Positions 1 to 7,273 of a DNA stretch of 41,777 nucleotides are shown here, piece by piece (position 1 is the first letter of the stretch; each line of letters begins with the position of its first letter). The notes beneath the pieces are model-generated. The model had not been told where the DNA came from. It made no database searches and saw only the letters and a program-made list of their open reading frames with translations. The stretch comes from DASRBN01 sp035294305 (GTDB lineage Bacteria > Chloroflexota > Ktedonobacteria > Ktedonobacterales > Ktedonobacteraceae), in the NCBI GenBank assembly GCA_035294305.1, contig DATGLD010000050.1, positions 1 through 41,777 of the forward strand. Direction: 5' to 3'. Position numbers and translations under genes: made by a program.

Positions 1-138
1 ATGGTGATGCCGGGGGATCACATCGACATGACGGTGGAGTTGATCCAGCCGGTGGCGATGGAAGAGGGGGTCAAGTTTGCCATTCGCGAGGGGGGTCGCA
101 CCGTCGGCGCTGGCATCTGCACCAAGGTCGAGAACTAA
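1..138 (+). CDS. tuf: Elongation factor Tu, C-terminal end (partial)
   Basis: The last 45 residues of EF-Tu, which delivers aminoacyl-tRNA to the ribosome as a GTP complex. The fragment belongs to domain 3: MVMPGDHIDMTVELIQPVAM, then a segment with FAIREGGRTVGAGICTKV, which is the nearly invariant end of the family. The reading frame is open to the window edge, so the start lies outside. TAA closes it at 136-138. Its position directly before rpsJ is the usual str-to-S10 operon junction. Confidence 0.97.
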   Translation: MVMPGDHIDMTVELIQPVAMEEGVKFAIREGGRTVGAGICTKVEN

Positions 139-144
139 GCAATC

Positions 145-177
145 CAGGGGTGTCCCAAATACATGTGGACACCCCTG
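145..177. repeat. Perfect hairpin between tuf and rpsJ
   Basis: CAGGGGTGTCC (145-155) and GGACACCCCTG (167-177) form an uninterrupted 11-bp stem with an 11-nt loop. No T-run follows, so it is not a textbook intrinsic terminator. It could reduce readthrough from tuf into rpsJ, protect the tuf 3' end, or be a relative of the other GGGGTG/CACCCC inverted repeats in this operon. Confidence 0.75.
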
Positions 178-232
178 CGTATGAACTCCTGCTACAAAGC
201 AAGGAGATTTCGTGCATAGGAGAAAAGGATAC

Positions 233-550
233 ATGGCAACAGGAAGCAAGCAGCGGATACGTATTCGCCTGAAGGCATACGATCACCGCATTCTCGATCA
301 GTCAGCGATGCAGATTGTGGATACGGCCCAGCAAACAGGAGCGCGGGTATCAGGCCCGGTACCCCTGCCGACAGAGATCGATAAATTTACCGTCATGCGT
401 TCACCATTCATCGATAAGGATGCGCGCGATCAATTTGAAATTCGCACGCACAAACGCTTGATCGATATTATAGATCCAACTAATAAGACTGTTGAGGCCC
501 TGACACGTTTGAATCTGCCCGCAGGCGTGGATATCGAGATCAAACTGTAG
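233..550 (+). CDS. rpsJ: 30S ribosomal protein S10
   Basis: S10 of the small-subunit head, also the NusE partner in antitermination complexes. The 105-residue product begins MATGSKQRIRIRLKAYDHR and contains the family signature with VSGPVPLPTEIDKFTVMRSP and FEIRTHKRLIDI. Length is normal. An in-frame GTG at 212 would add seven residues, but ATG 233 follows the ribosome binding site AGGAGAAAAGG (218-228) and starts at the conserved N-terminus, so 233 is chosen. It is the first gene of the S10 cluster. Confidence 0.97.
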   Translation: MATGSKQRIRIRLKAYDHRILDQSAMQIVDTAQQTGARVSGPVPLPTEIDKFTVMRSPFIDKDARDQFEIRTHKRLIDIIDPTNKTVEALTRLNLPAGVDIEIKL

Positions 551-577
551 GAAAAATGTTCATGAACAAATCATCCT

Positions 578-702
578 GTAGGGGTGGATTGATCGCGCCC
601 ACCGCCGATTTATCGGCCCTGGGATGGCCTGGTAAAATCTATGATCGGCCTGCACTCCCATCTTCTTCGGTGAATTTGTTCGTGTCATAATCTCACCCCT
701 AC
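578..702. repeat. GTAGGGG-type inverted-repeat element between rpsJ and rplC
   Basis: The 176-bp rpsJ-rplC spacer is mostly one element bounded by GTAGGGGTG (578-586) and CACCCCTAC (694-702). The left end continues into ATTGATCGCGCCC, which resembles ends seen at 3894-4045 and 11539-11566. No ORF is present inside. The layout (short, non-coding, terminal inverted repeats) is like that of a miniature inverted-repeat element. No target duplication is apparent. Confidence 0.6.
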
Positions 703-726
703 GGTTGAGAGAAGAGAGGTAAGGAA

Positions 727-1554
727 ATGCTCAGTGGATTGTTGGGCAGAAAAGTTGGCATGACCCAGGTATTTGGGGAAGATGGCACCGTCATTCCGGT
801 AACGGTCATCGAAGCTGGTCCCTGTGTCATCACACAAATCAAAACGGTTGCCCACGACGGTTATGAAGCTGTGCAAATCGGTTTTGAGCAGAAGCGATTG
901 AAGAGTGCCACCCGTCCCGAACTGGGGCATCTTGGACACAGCCTGCCATTATTGAAGGCGCAGCGTAAACGCTTGCAGACGTACCAGCAGGAACAGCGTG
1001 GGAAAAAGACCGCTGAGTCTGCCGAAGAGGGAACAGAGGTGGCCGTTCCAGCTGATGACGCGAAAAAAGATAAACAGATACAGAAGTTGTTGAAGGTACA
1101 GCAGAATCGCCAGCGGCGGCCAGGGCCGGAACTTGGCCCATTCAAGGTACTGCGCGAGGTGCGATTGCAGGATGGTACCAGCCCAGAAAAACTGGAACTT
1201 GGCGCGACTTTTGACGCCAGCCTGTTTACCGTAGGTGAGGAAGTCGACATCGTCGGCACCTCCAAGGGTAAAGGGTTCCAGGGTGGAGTGAAGCGGCATG
1301 GATTCGGCGGCGGGCCGAAGACGCACGGTCAATCGGATCGGACGCGCGCTCCCGGCTCAATCGGTTCGGGTACCACCCCGGGACGCGTGCTCAAGGGTAC
1401 ACGTATGGCAGGTCACATGGGGAATGATCGTGTGACCATCAAGAGTCTGCAAGTGATTCAAGCTGATCCTGAGCGCAATCTGCTGGTGGTGAAAGGTTCA
1501 GTGCCCGGAGCCAACGGCGGCTTGCTCATGATTAAGAAGCATGTGAAGAGGTAA
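727..1554 (+). CDS. rplC: 50S ribosomal protein L3 with internal insertion
   Basis: L3 binds 23S rRNA near the peptidyl transferase centre and is an early assembly protein. The N-terminus (LLGRKVGMTQVFGEDGTVIP) and the C-terminal half (VDIVGTSKGKGFQGGVKRHG, then RAPGSIGSGTTPGRVLKGTRMAGHMG) are classical. The protein has 275 residues where about 210 is usual. The surplus is a charged segment at about residues 71-133, rich in Lys, Gln, Glu and Ala, between the first beta domain and the central domain. The start follows AGAGAGGTAAGG at 714-725. rplD follows five bases after the stop codon. Confidence 0.97.
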   Translation: MLSGLLGRKVGMTQVFGEDGTVIPVTVIEAGPCVITQIKTVAHDGYEAVQIGFEQKRLKSATRPELGHLGHSLPLLKAQRKRLQTYQQEQRGKKTAESAEEGTEVAVPADDAKKDKQIQKLLKVQQNRQRRPGPELGPFKVLREVRLQDGTSPEKLELGATFDASLFTVGEEVDIVGTSKGKGFQGGVKRHGFGGGPKTHGQSDRTRAPGSIGSGTTPGRVLKGTRMAGHMGNDRVTIKSLQVIQADPERNLLVVKGSVPGANGGLLMIKKHVKR

Positions 1555-1559
1555 CGACG

Positions 1560-2414
1560 ATGCCCTCGACTACAGTTTATAACATGGCCGGAGAGGCCGT
1601 AGAAGAGCTCGAACTGAGCGAGCAGGTGTTCGGAGTTATTCCCAATGTGCCTGTCCTGCACCAGGTTGTCACGGCGCAACTGGTGAATCGCAGGCAGGGC
1701 AATGCTTCGACGAAGACTCGCAGTGAAGTATCGGGTGGTAACAAAAAGCCCTACCGGCAAAAAGGTACCGGGCGGGCACGCCAGGGAAGCATTCGCGCGC
1801 CGCAGTTCCGGCATGGTGGTGTTGTATGGGGGCCAAGACCTCATTCCTACCATCATGATGTACCCAAGAAGATGCGCCGGCTGGCGATACGCTCAGCCCT
1901 ATCGGATAAAGTTGCAAATGAGCAACTGGTTGTTGTTGAGAATTTGACGCTTGACGCTCCGCGTACCAAAGATATGGTGGCGATCCTGGAGAAGTTGCCG
2001 TCAGCCGAAGGCAAAAAGGTATTGATGATGCTGCCGAGGCGTGACGAGAATGTCGTCCTTTCGACGCGTAACATCCCAACCGCCAAGGTGCAGCATGTCT
2101 CATCGATCAACGTTGTTGAACTGCTGAAGCACGATTACGTGATTATGCCGAAAATGACGGTGCGCTGGATTGAAATGGTTTTCGGTGAAGGACTGAGCGC
2201 CGAAGAGGCAAGTCGCAGAATCGCCGAGGAACTGGACGCCGCAGAAAATACCCAGGATAGCGAGGAAACTGCTGCTCAAGAAACGACGGACGCCGAGGAA
2301 CCGGCAGCGGAGAGCGACCTGGATAATGATGCAGCTGAGAACGCGGGTGAGGATGAAGGGGAGGATGAGAGCGGCGATGAAGACTTGTTAGCGGCAGAAG
2401 ACGAAGAGGAGTAG
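1560..2414 (+). CDS. rplD: 50S ribosomal protein L4 with acidic C-terminal tail
   Basis: L4 lines the peptide exit tunnel and, in enterobacteria, represses the S10 operon. Residues 1-210 are a normal L4, including the tunnel loop with KTRSEVSGGNKKPYRQKGTG and RHGGVVWGPRPHSY. From about residue 212 to 284 there is an added tail made almost only of Glu, Asp, Ala, Asn, Ser and Thr, ending EDEEE. Such a negatively charged tail is unusual on an rRNA-binding protein. ATG 1560 gives the expected N-terminus. Confidence 0.96.
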   Translation: MPSTTVYNMAGEAVEELELSEQVFGVIPNVPVLHQVVTAQLVNRRQGNASTKTRSEVSGGNKKPYRQKGTGRARQGSIRAPQFRHGGVVWGPRPHSYHHDVPKKMRRLAIRSALSDKVANEQLVVVENLTLDAPRTKDMVAILEKLPSAEGKKVLMMLPRRDENVVLSTRNIPTAKVQHVSSINVVELLKHDYVIMPKMTVRWIEMVFGEGLSAEEASRRIAEELDAAENTQDSEETAAQETTDAEEPAAESDLDNDAAENAGEDEGEDESGDEDLLAAEDEEE

Positions 2415-2419
2415 GCACG

Positions 2420-2719
2420 ATGGAAATCACTGAGGTGCTGCGTCACGGGGTCATCACAGAAAAATCGGTGGGCCAGCAGGAAAAATACAATAAATACACC
2501 TTCAAGGTGGCGTTAGGCGCGAATAAAATCGACGTTCGCCGCGCGGTTGAGACGATCTTTAAAGTAGATGTTGTCTCGGTCAATATCATGCGCATGCCTG
2601 GCAAGAAGCGTATGATCCGGCGTAAAGGAACCGCTCCTCGACCTCAAGAGGCCCGCGAGTGGAAGAAGGCGATTGTCACCCTCCGCGAGGGACAGTCAAT
2701 CGACGCATTGAAGGCTTAA
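2420..2719 (+). CDS. rplW: 50S ribosomal protein L23
   Basis: L23 sits at the tunnel exit and is the docking site for trigger factor and SRP. The 99-residue protein has the family's VITEKS motif near the N-terminus, then YTFKVALGANKIDVRRAVE and the basic loop with MPGKKRMIRRKGTAPR. Length is typical. It begins five bases after the rplD stop. Confidence 0.97.
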   Translation: MEITEVLRHGVITEKSVGQQEKYNKYTFKVALGANKIDVRRAVETIFKVDVVSVNIMRMPGKKRMIRRKGTAPRPQEAREWKKAIVTLREGQSIDALKA

Positions 2720-2736
2720 AGGGAGGGTGTTGAGAG

Positions 2737-3576
2737 ATGCCAATTAGACAGTACCGTCCGACATCTCCTGGGCGTCGCGGCATGTCGGTTTCGACTTTCG
2801 AGGAGATTACAAAAACAAAGCCCGAGAAGTCTCTGACGGTCAGCTTGAAGAAACACTCTGGGCGTAATAATCAGGGTAAAATCACGACGCGCCACCGTGG
2901 AGGTGGGGCCAAGCGCGCTTATCGCCTGATTGATTTCAAACGCAATAAGCTCGGCGTACCCGCGCGGGTAGCCGCGATTGAGTACGATCCGAACCGTTCG
3001 GCTCGTATTGCCCTGCTCCATTATCTGGATGGTGAGAAACGCTACATCATAGCTCCACTGGGGTTGAAAGTAGGCGATAGCGTCGAAGCAGGACCGGATG
3101 CTGATATTCGCACAGGCAATGCCCTGCCCTTGAAGAATATCCCGACTGGCACCACGATCCACAATATTGAGTTGACTCGCGGCCGTGGTGGTCAGTTGGC
3201 TCGTGGCGCCGGTGTGGGCGCGCAGTTGATGGCGAAGGAGGGCGATTACGCGCTTGTGCGTTTGCCGTCAGGCGAGCAGCGCCGTATCCATATCCTGTGC
3301 ATGGCAACCATCGGGCAGGTCGGCAACGTCGATCATGAAAACCGCAGCCTTGGGAAGGCCGGACGTTCGCGTCACCTGGGCCGTCGTCCAACTGTGCGAG
3401 GCTCGGTCATGAATCCCCGCGACCATCCACATGGTGGTGGTGAAGGGCGCTCACCGATTGGTGGCCAACCGCAGACACCATGGGGGAAGCCCGCGCTGGG
3501 CTACAAAACGCGCAAGAATAAAAGAACGGACCGCTTCATTGTCCGGCGTCGCAATGCTGGCAGGAGGAAGAAGTAA
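2737..3576 (+). CDS. rplB: 50S ribosomal protein L2
   Basis: L2 is needed for subunit joining and for peptidyl transferase centre assembly. The 279-residue product shows RHRGGGAKRAYRLIDFKRNK, the OB and SH3-like core, and the C-terminal loop VMNPRDHPHGGGEGRSPIGG, with the His of HPHGGGEG that is conserved in all L2. A GGGAGG ribosome binding site precedes ATG 2737. The stop codon is directly followed by the rpsS start codon, suggesting coupled translation. Confidence 0.98.
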   Translation: MPIRQYRPTSPGRRGMSVSTFEEITKTKPEKSLTVSLKKHSGRNNQGKITTRHRGGGAKRAYRLIDFKRNKLGVPARVAAIEYDPNRSARIALLHYLDGEKRYIIAPLGLKVGDSVEAGPDADIRTGNALPLKNIPTGTTIHNIELTRGRGGQLARGAGVGAQLMAKEGDYALVRLPSGEQRRIHILCMATIGQVGNVDHENRSLGKAGRSRHLGRRPTVRGSVMNPRDHPHGGGEGRSPIGGQPQTPWGKPALGYKTRKNKRTDRFIVRRRNAGRRKK

Positions 3577-3864
3577 ATGTCGCGCTCAAGGAAAAAAGGG
3601 CCATACATTCACGAATCGCTCAGAAAGAAAGTACTGGCGATGCTGAGGAGCGGCGACCGGCGAGTTATCAAGACCTGGTCGCGTGCCTCAACGATTTTCC
3701 CGCAGATGGTGGGAATGACGATAGGCGTGCATAATGGCAAGACGCACGTGCCTATCTATATCACGGAGAATATGGTAGGCCATAAGCTGGGTGAGTTTGC
3801 GCCCACACGCCACTTCCGTGGTCACGCTGGTGGCAAGAGCGAGCGCACCACTTCGGTGCGCTAG
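3577..3864 (+). CDS. rpsS: 30S ribosomal protein S19
   Basis: S19 pairs with S13 in the 30S head. The 95-residue sequence has the typical RSRKKGPYIHESLRKKVLAM start, then TWSRASTIFPQMVGMTIGVHNGKTHVP and the end GEFAPTRHFRGHAGG. The ATG abuts the rplB TAA with no spacer. Its own ribosome binding site is the GGAGG within the last codons of rplB. Confidence 0.98.
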   Translation: MSRSRKKGPYIHESLRKKVLAMLRSGDRRVIKTWSRASTIFPQMVGMTIGVHNGKTHVPIYITENMVGHKLGEFAPTRHFRGHAGGKSERTTSVR

Positions 3865-3893
3865 GGCTTGATAACTTGCCTCCACCGCCGGTG

Positions 3894-4045
3894 GTAGGCC
3901 CGATGTATCGCGCCCGGTGGGGTGTAGGGGCCAGATATGGTTGAACAAAGTAAATACTGAGGGAATCCCCCTGGAGGGACAGCGCCTGGCGCCTGTCCGC
4001 ATCAGGGGAACTGGTGAGATGGGGCGCGATACATCGAGCCCCTAC
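3894..4045. repeat. Inverted-repeat element in the rpsS-rplV spacer, with a nested second repeat
   Basis: The 193-bp spacer has a perfect 15-bp inverted repeat: CGATGTATCGCGCCC (3901-3915) and GGGCGCGATACATCG (4022-4036). Outside these lie GTAGG on the left (from 3894) and GCCCCTAC on the right (4038-4045). A second GTAGGGGCCAGAT copy lies inside at 3924-3936. Between the arms, 3961-4000 is a near copy of the left arm of the palindrome at 7118-7193 (AGGGACAGCGCCTGGCGCCT is shared). The right end stops just before the rplV ribosome binding site (GAGAGG, 4046-4051). Confidence 0.75.
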
Positions 4046-4057
4046 GAGAGGTACAAC

Positions 4058-4417
4058 ATGCAAGTCAGGGCTATTGCAAAAGACATAGGTATTCCGCCGC
4101 GCAAGATGCGCCTGGTCACTAACGCAGTCAAAGGCCTGCGCGTGAATGAAGCGTTAGCGTATCTTCAGTTTATGCCTAATGCAGGCGCAAAGCCGGTCAG
4201 CAAAGTTATCGCGTCGGCGGCGGCAAATGCTGAGAATAATTATAATCTTGATCCTGATGATCTGTATATTCTAAACATTGTGACGGATGACTCGTTCCGG
4301 ATCAAACGTATTAAAGCGCGTCCACATGGCCGGGCGGCTCGCATTCTGCGGCGCTTCTGTCATGTAACGGTGATTGTCTCAGACGACCCGGCCGAGGTCG
4401 GCAGCCGGAGACGCTAA
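4058..4417 (+). CDS. rplV: 50S ribosomal protein L22
   Basis: L22 contacts all domains of 23S rRNA, and its beta-hairpin lines the exit tunnel. The 119-residue protein begins MQVRAIAKDIGIPPRKMRLV and has the core ALAYLQFMPNAGAKPVSKVI and the C-terminal hairpin KARPHGRAARILRRFCHVTV. The frame is open further upstream to 3917, but that part is repeat DNA and does not resemble L22. ATG 4058 sits behind GAGAGGTACAAC. The C-terminus (DDPAEVGSRRR) is slightly unusual. Confidence 0.95.
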   Translation: MQVRAIAKDIGIPPRKMRLVTNAVKGLRVNEALAYLQFMPNAGAKPVSKVIASAAANAENNYNLDPDDLYILNIVTDDSFRIKRIKARPHGRAARILRRFCHVTVIVSDDPAEVGSRRR

Positions 4418-4436
4418 GAGAGAAAGGAGTATACTA

Positions 4437-5636
4437 TTGGGACATAAGGTACATCCCATTGGTTTCAGGCTCGGCGTCGTGAAAGGCTGGCAGTCTCGCT
4501 GGTACGCTGAGCGTGATTACAAAGAATTGCTCGCGGAAGATCTCAAAATACGCAGCACAATCCAGAAAGAGCTTGCCAACGCCGCGGTCTCGCATATCGA
4601 GATTGAGCGTGCCGCCGCCAATCAGGTGACGGTCACGATCCATACCGCCAAGCCGGGTATTGTGATTGGCAAAAGCGGCGAAAAGGTCGATAAATTGCGC
4701 TCGACGCTGGAAGCGCAAACTAGGAAACGCGTCCGGCTCAATATCGTCGAAATTCGCCAGCCCGAATTGGATGCTTACCTGGTCGGACGCAGTATCGCAG
4801 AACAGTTGGAGAAGCGTGTTTCATTCCGGCGCGCTATGAAGCAGGCCGTGCAGAAGACAATGCGCGCCAATGCAAAAGGCATCCGTGTTGTTGTTGGTGG
4901 GCGCCTGGGCGGCGCGGAAATCGCTCGTACGGAGAAGGAAGTAGAGGGAAAAATTCCCCTGCACACCCTGCGCGCCGATATCGATTATGGCCTGGCGGAA
5001 GCCCACACGGCCTTTGGTGTAATTGGTATCAAAGTATGGATTTATAAGGGCGATATTTTGCCCAGCAAACGCCGCGAGCCCGGTGAATTGCAGGAAGCAG
5101 GGGCGCAGCCGGCCTTTACTCCACGTGAGCGTACCGAAGGTGGGGAGCGTCGCGGCGAGCGGCGTGCCCCACGTGGTGAGCGTGGAGGTGAGCGAGCCCC
5201 CCGTGGCGAGCGGCCACAGGGACAGGCCGGCGAGCGAGCCCCCCGCAGCGAGCGCAGTGGGCGTCCCCAGGGCGAGCGCCCGCCACGACCCCAGGGTGAG
5301 CGTGCCCCACGACCCCAGGGCGAGCGCCCGCCTCGCGCCGAGCGCTCACAGGCGCAGGGGGGCGAAAGAGCGCCTCGTCCGCCACGCGCTCAGGGCGAGC
5401 GCCCGGCCAGACCCCAGGGCGAGCGCCCACCTCGCGGTAGTCGGACTGGAAGTACCGAACAGGCACCACAGTCGCAGCCAACAGCGGCAGCTCCAGAAGC
5501 GGCGCCTGAGGCGCAGGCCGCCTCTGCTGTTCAAGAACCCCAGGTTCAGGAGGTCCAGGGCACTGAGACACAGGCCGCTGCTATGCCGCCAGCGCCTCCG
5601 GCAACGCCGGAAGAGGGTGCAGGGAGCGCTGAGTGA
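4437..5636 (+). CDS. rpsC: 30S ribosomal protein S3 with long repetitive C-terminal tail
   Basis: S3 helps form the mRNA entry site and has helicase activity. Residues 1-210 are ordinary S3: GHKVHPIGFRLGVVKGWQSR, a KH domain with IVIGKSGEKVDKLR, and the C-terminal domain ending GVIGIKVWIYKGDILP. Residues 211-399 are extra: a low-complexity stretch of GERAPR / RPQGERPPR units, then an Ala/Gln/Glu-rich end. The start is TTG 4437, because GHKVHP must directly follow the initiator and AGGAG lies at 4425-4429. A longer frame upstream overlaps rplV and is unlikely. The total of 399 residues is far above the usual 210-240. Confidence 0.95.
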   Translation: MGHKVHPIGFRLGVVKGWQSRWYAERDYKELLAEDLKIRSTIQKELANAAVSHIEIERAAANQVTVTIHTAKPGIVIGKSGEKVDKLRSTLEAQTRKRVRLNIVEIRQPELDAYLVGRSIAEQLEKRVSFRRAMKQAVQKTMRANAKGIRVVVGGRLGGAEIARTEKEVEGKIPLHTLRADIDYGLAEAHTAFGVIGIKVWIYKGDILPSKRREPGELQEAGAQPAFTPRERTEGGERRGERRAPRGERGGERAPRGERPQGQAGERAPRSERSGRPQGERPPRPQGERAPRPQGERPPRAERSQAQGGERAPRPPRAQGERPARPQGERPPRGSRTGSTEQAPQSQPTAAAPEAAPEAQAASAVQEPQVQEVQGTETQAAAMPPAPPATPEEGAGSAE

Positions 5637-5723
5637 TGATTGCAAGGCAGGTGGAAATGCCGCCGGGCAGTGCTTGTTCGGCGTTCATCCACCTGTATGG
5701 AATGGATAGAGGAGAATTGAGCC

Positions 5724-6155
5724 ATGTTATTGGCGCCATCACGATATAAATACCGCAAGCAGCATCGCGGTCGTATGAAAGGGGCTGCTCAGCGCGGCAG
5801 CACTATCGCTTTCGGAGAGTATGGCTTGCAGGCCCTCGAGCCCTGCTGGTTGGAGGCCCGCCAGATCGAAGCGGCCCGTATCGCGCTGACCCGTTTTATG
5901 AAGCGCGGCGGCAAAGTGTGGATCCGCGTCTTCCCCGATAAGCCTATTACAGCCAAGCCGGCAGAGACACGTATGGGTAGTGGTAAGGGTGCAGTCGATC
6001 ACTACGTAGCAGTCATCAAACCGGGGCGAATCATCTTTGAGATCGGCGGTGTCAGCGAAGAGGTCGCCAAAGAAGCGGTCCGCCTGGCCAGTCATAAGCT
6101 GCCCGTGAAGACCCGCTTCTTAACACGAGGGGAGGCAGAGAGTGTCGAAAGCTAA
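5724..6155 (+). CDS. rplP: 50S ribosomal protein L16
   Basis: L16 organises the tRNA A-site region of the large subunit. The 143-residue product has MLLAPSRYKYRKQHRGRMKG, GEYGLQALEPCWLEARQIEA and the loop PITAKPAETRMGSGKG followed by VAVIKPGRIIFEI. Length is normal. AGAGGAG precedes ATG 5724. Its 3' end overlaps rpmC by 14 bases. Confidence 0.98.
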   Translation: MLLAPSRYKYRKQHRGRMKGAAQRGSTIAFGEYGLQALEPCWLEARQIEAARIALTRFMKRGGKVWIRVFPDKPITAKPAETRMGSGKGAVDHYVAVIKPGRIIFEIGGVSEEVAKEAVRLASHKLPVKTRFLTRGEAESVES

Positions 6156-6363
6156 TGAGCGTCGCAAACAGATACACGAGTACACCTATGGTGAAGCCAA
6201 CCGCGAACTGAAAGAATTGCGCCTGAAGCTGTTCAACCTGCGCTTGCAGCAGCAGCGCGGTGAAGTAAAGAATAATCGTATCTTCGCTCAGACGCGCAAA
6301 GATATTGCTCGCCTGCTGCACCGCTTGACAGAGTTGGAGACTGAAAATGACACAGCAGAGTAA
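6142..6363 (+). CDS. rpmC: 50S ribosomal protein L29
   Basis: L29 is a small helical-hairpin protein near the tunnel exit beside L23. The 73-residue sequence has the typical LKELRLKLFNLRLQQQRGE and RKDIARLLHRLTE. The start is GTG 6142 behind GGGGAGG inside the end of rplP. The last 17 bases overlap the rpsQ start, so rplP, rpmC and rpsQ are probably translationally coupled. Confidence 0.96.
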   Translation: MSKANERRKQIHEYTYGEANRELKELRLKLFNLRLQQQRGEVKNNRIFAQTRKDIARLLHRLTELETENDTAE

Positions 6364-6718
6364 TACTGCTACCACGCAGACCCCTGTGAAGAACCGTCGC
6401 CAGCAAAAAGTTGGGCGCGTGGTCAGCAATAAAATGGATAAAACTATTGTTGTCGCTGTAGAATCGCTGAAACGTCATCGCATCTACAAGCGCACATACA
6501 AGCAAACCAAGCGTTTTCACGCGCATGATGAAGAGAATACCTGCCAGATCGGCGACATTGTGCGCATCGAGGAAAGCCGCCCGCTAAGTAAAACCAAGCA
6601 CTGGCGGCTGGTAGAAATTATTAAGCGCGGCAGCGGTATTGTGCCGGTGGAAGAAGTACTGGCTGAAGTCGACCCCGACATCATTTCCGCCGCGAATGAA
6701 GCGGAAGCGGAAGAATAA
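6347..6718 (+). CDS. rpsQ: 30S ribosomal protein S17 with added termini
   Basis: S17 is a primary 16S rRNA-binding protein with an OB fold. The core at about residues 20-100 shows KVGRVVSNKMDKTIVVAVES, HDEENTCQIGDIVRIEESRP and LSKTKHWRLVEI. The protein has 123 residues where 80-90 is usual: a Gln/Thr-rich N-terminal arm of about 18 residues and an acidic C-terminal tail from about 103 to 123. The start lies within rpmC. Confidence 0.96.
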   Translation: MTQQSNTATTQTPVKNRRQQKVGRVVSNKMDKTIVVAVESLKRHRIYKRTYKQTKRFHAHDEENTCQIGDIVRIEESRPLSKTKHWRLVEIIKRGSGIVPVEEVLAEVDPDIISAANEAEAEE

Positions 6719-6730
6719 GGAGAGATCAGG

Positions 6731-7099
6731 ATGATTCAGCCACAAACACGACTGAAAGTCGCCGACAATACGGGAGCAAAAGAAATCATGTGCATCCGCG
6801 TCCTGAGTGGGTCGGCGAAAAAGTACGCGGAAATAGGGGATGTGATCAAAGCCTCTGTCAAACAGGCCGCGCCTAATGGCCAGGTGAAAAAAGGCGAAGT
6901 AGTGAATGCCGTAGTGGTACGCGTGGCTAAAGAATATGTCCGCTCCGATGGCTCGCATATTCGCTTTGACGAGAATGCCGCGGTGATCATCGCTGCCGGT
7001 AATAACCCCCGTGGCACGCGTATCTTTGGCCCGGTGGCACGCGAGTTGCGCGAACGGAACTTCATGAAGATCATTTCGCTCGCGCCAGAGGTACTTTGA
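6731..7099 (+). CDS. rplN: 50S ribosomal protein L14
   Basis: L14 takes part in intersubunit bridges and binds the silencing factor RsfS. The 122-residue protein is highly typical: MIQPQTRLKVADNTGAKEIM, GDVIKASVKQAAPNGQVKKG, IRFDENAAVIIAAGNNPRGT and the end REFMKIISLAPEVL-like (RERNFMKIISLAPEVL). AAGGAG lies 9-14 bases upstream. A repeat-filled spacer of 174 bp follows. Confidence 0.98.
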   Translation: MIQPQTRLKVADNTGAKEIMCIRVLSGSAKKYAEIGDVIKASVKQAAPNGQVKKGEVVNAVVVRVAKEYVRSDGSHIRFDENAAVIIAAGNNPRGTRIFGPVARELRERNFMKIISLAPEVL

Positions 7100-7117
7100 C
7101 AATTGCTAAGGGAATTT

Positions 7118-7193
7118 CCCCTGTAGGGACAGCGCCTGGCGCCTGTCCGCCTCGGGGTCCCAGAACAGGCACCAGGCACTGTCCCTACAGGGG
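7118..7193. repeat. Long imperfect palindrome in the rplN-rplX spacer
   Basis: Two 29-nt arms (7118-7146 and 7165-7193) pair with two mismatches around an 18-nt loop. Each outer end reads CCCCTGTAGGGACAG. The left half recurs at 3961-4000 inside another spacer element, so this is a dispersed repeat and not a local hairpin only. In RNA it would be a very stable stem within the operon transcript between L14 and L24. It ends 80 bases before rplX. Confidence 0.8.
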
Positions 7194-7273
7194 CCTTGCC
7201 AGTCGTGCTGGTTCGTTGAAGTTTGTCGTCCCAACGGAACGACAAAGACAAACGATAGACTTTTGAGGGAAAA

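Noticed and set aside
145..177. tuf-rpsJ hairpin as an intrinsic terminator
   Set aside because: The stem is strong but no T-run follows, so it is reported as a hairpin only.
3917..4057. Longer N-terminus for L22
   Set aside because: The added 47 residues come from repeat DNA and L22 has no such extension; the ATG at 4058 has its own ribosome binding site.
5150..5440. Tandem repeats in the S3 tail considered as a CRISPR-like or satellite array
   Set aside because: Units are short, irregular and in frame, with no unique spacers; they encode a low-complexity protein tail.
5023..5709. A 228-residue open frame overlapping the end of rpsC in another frame
   Set aside because: It is a by-product of the GC-rich repeats that encode the S3 tail. 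It has no ribosome binding site and no recognisable domain, and the rpsC frame is needed for S3.
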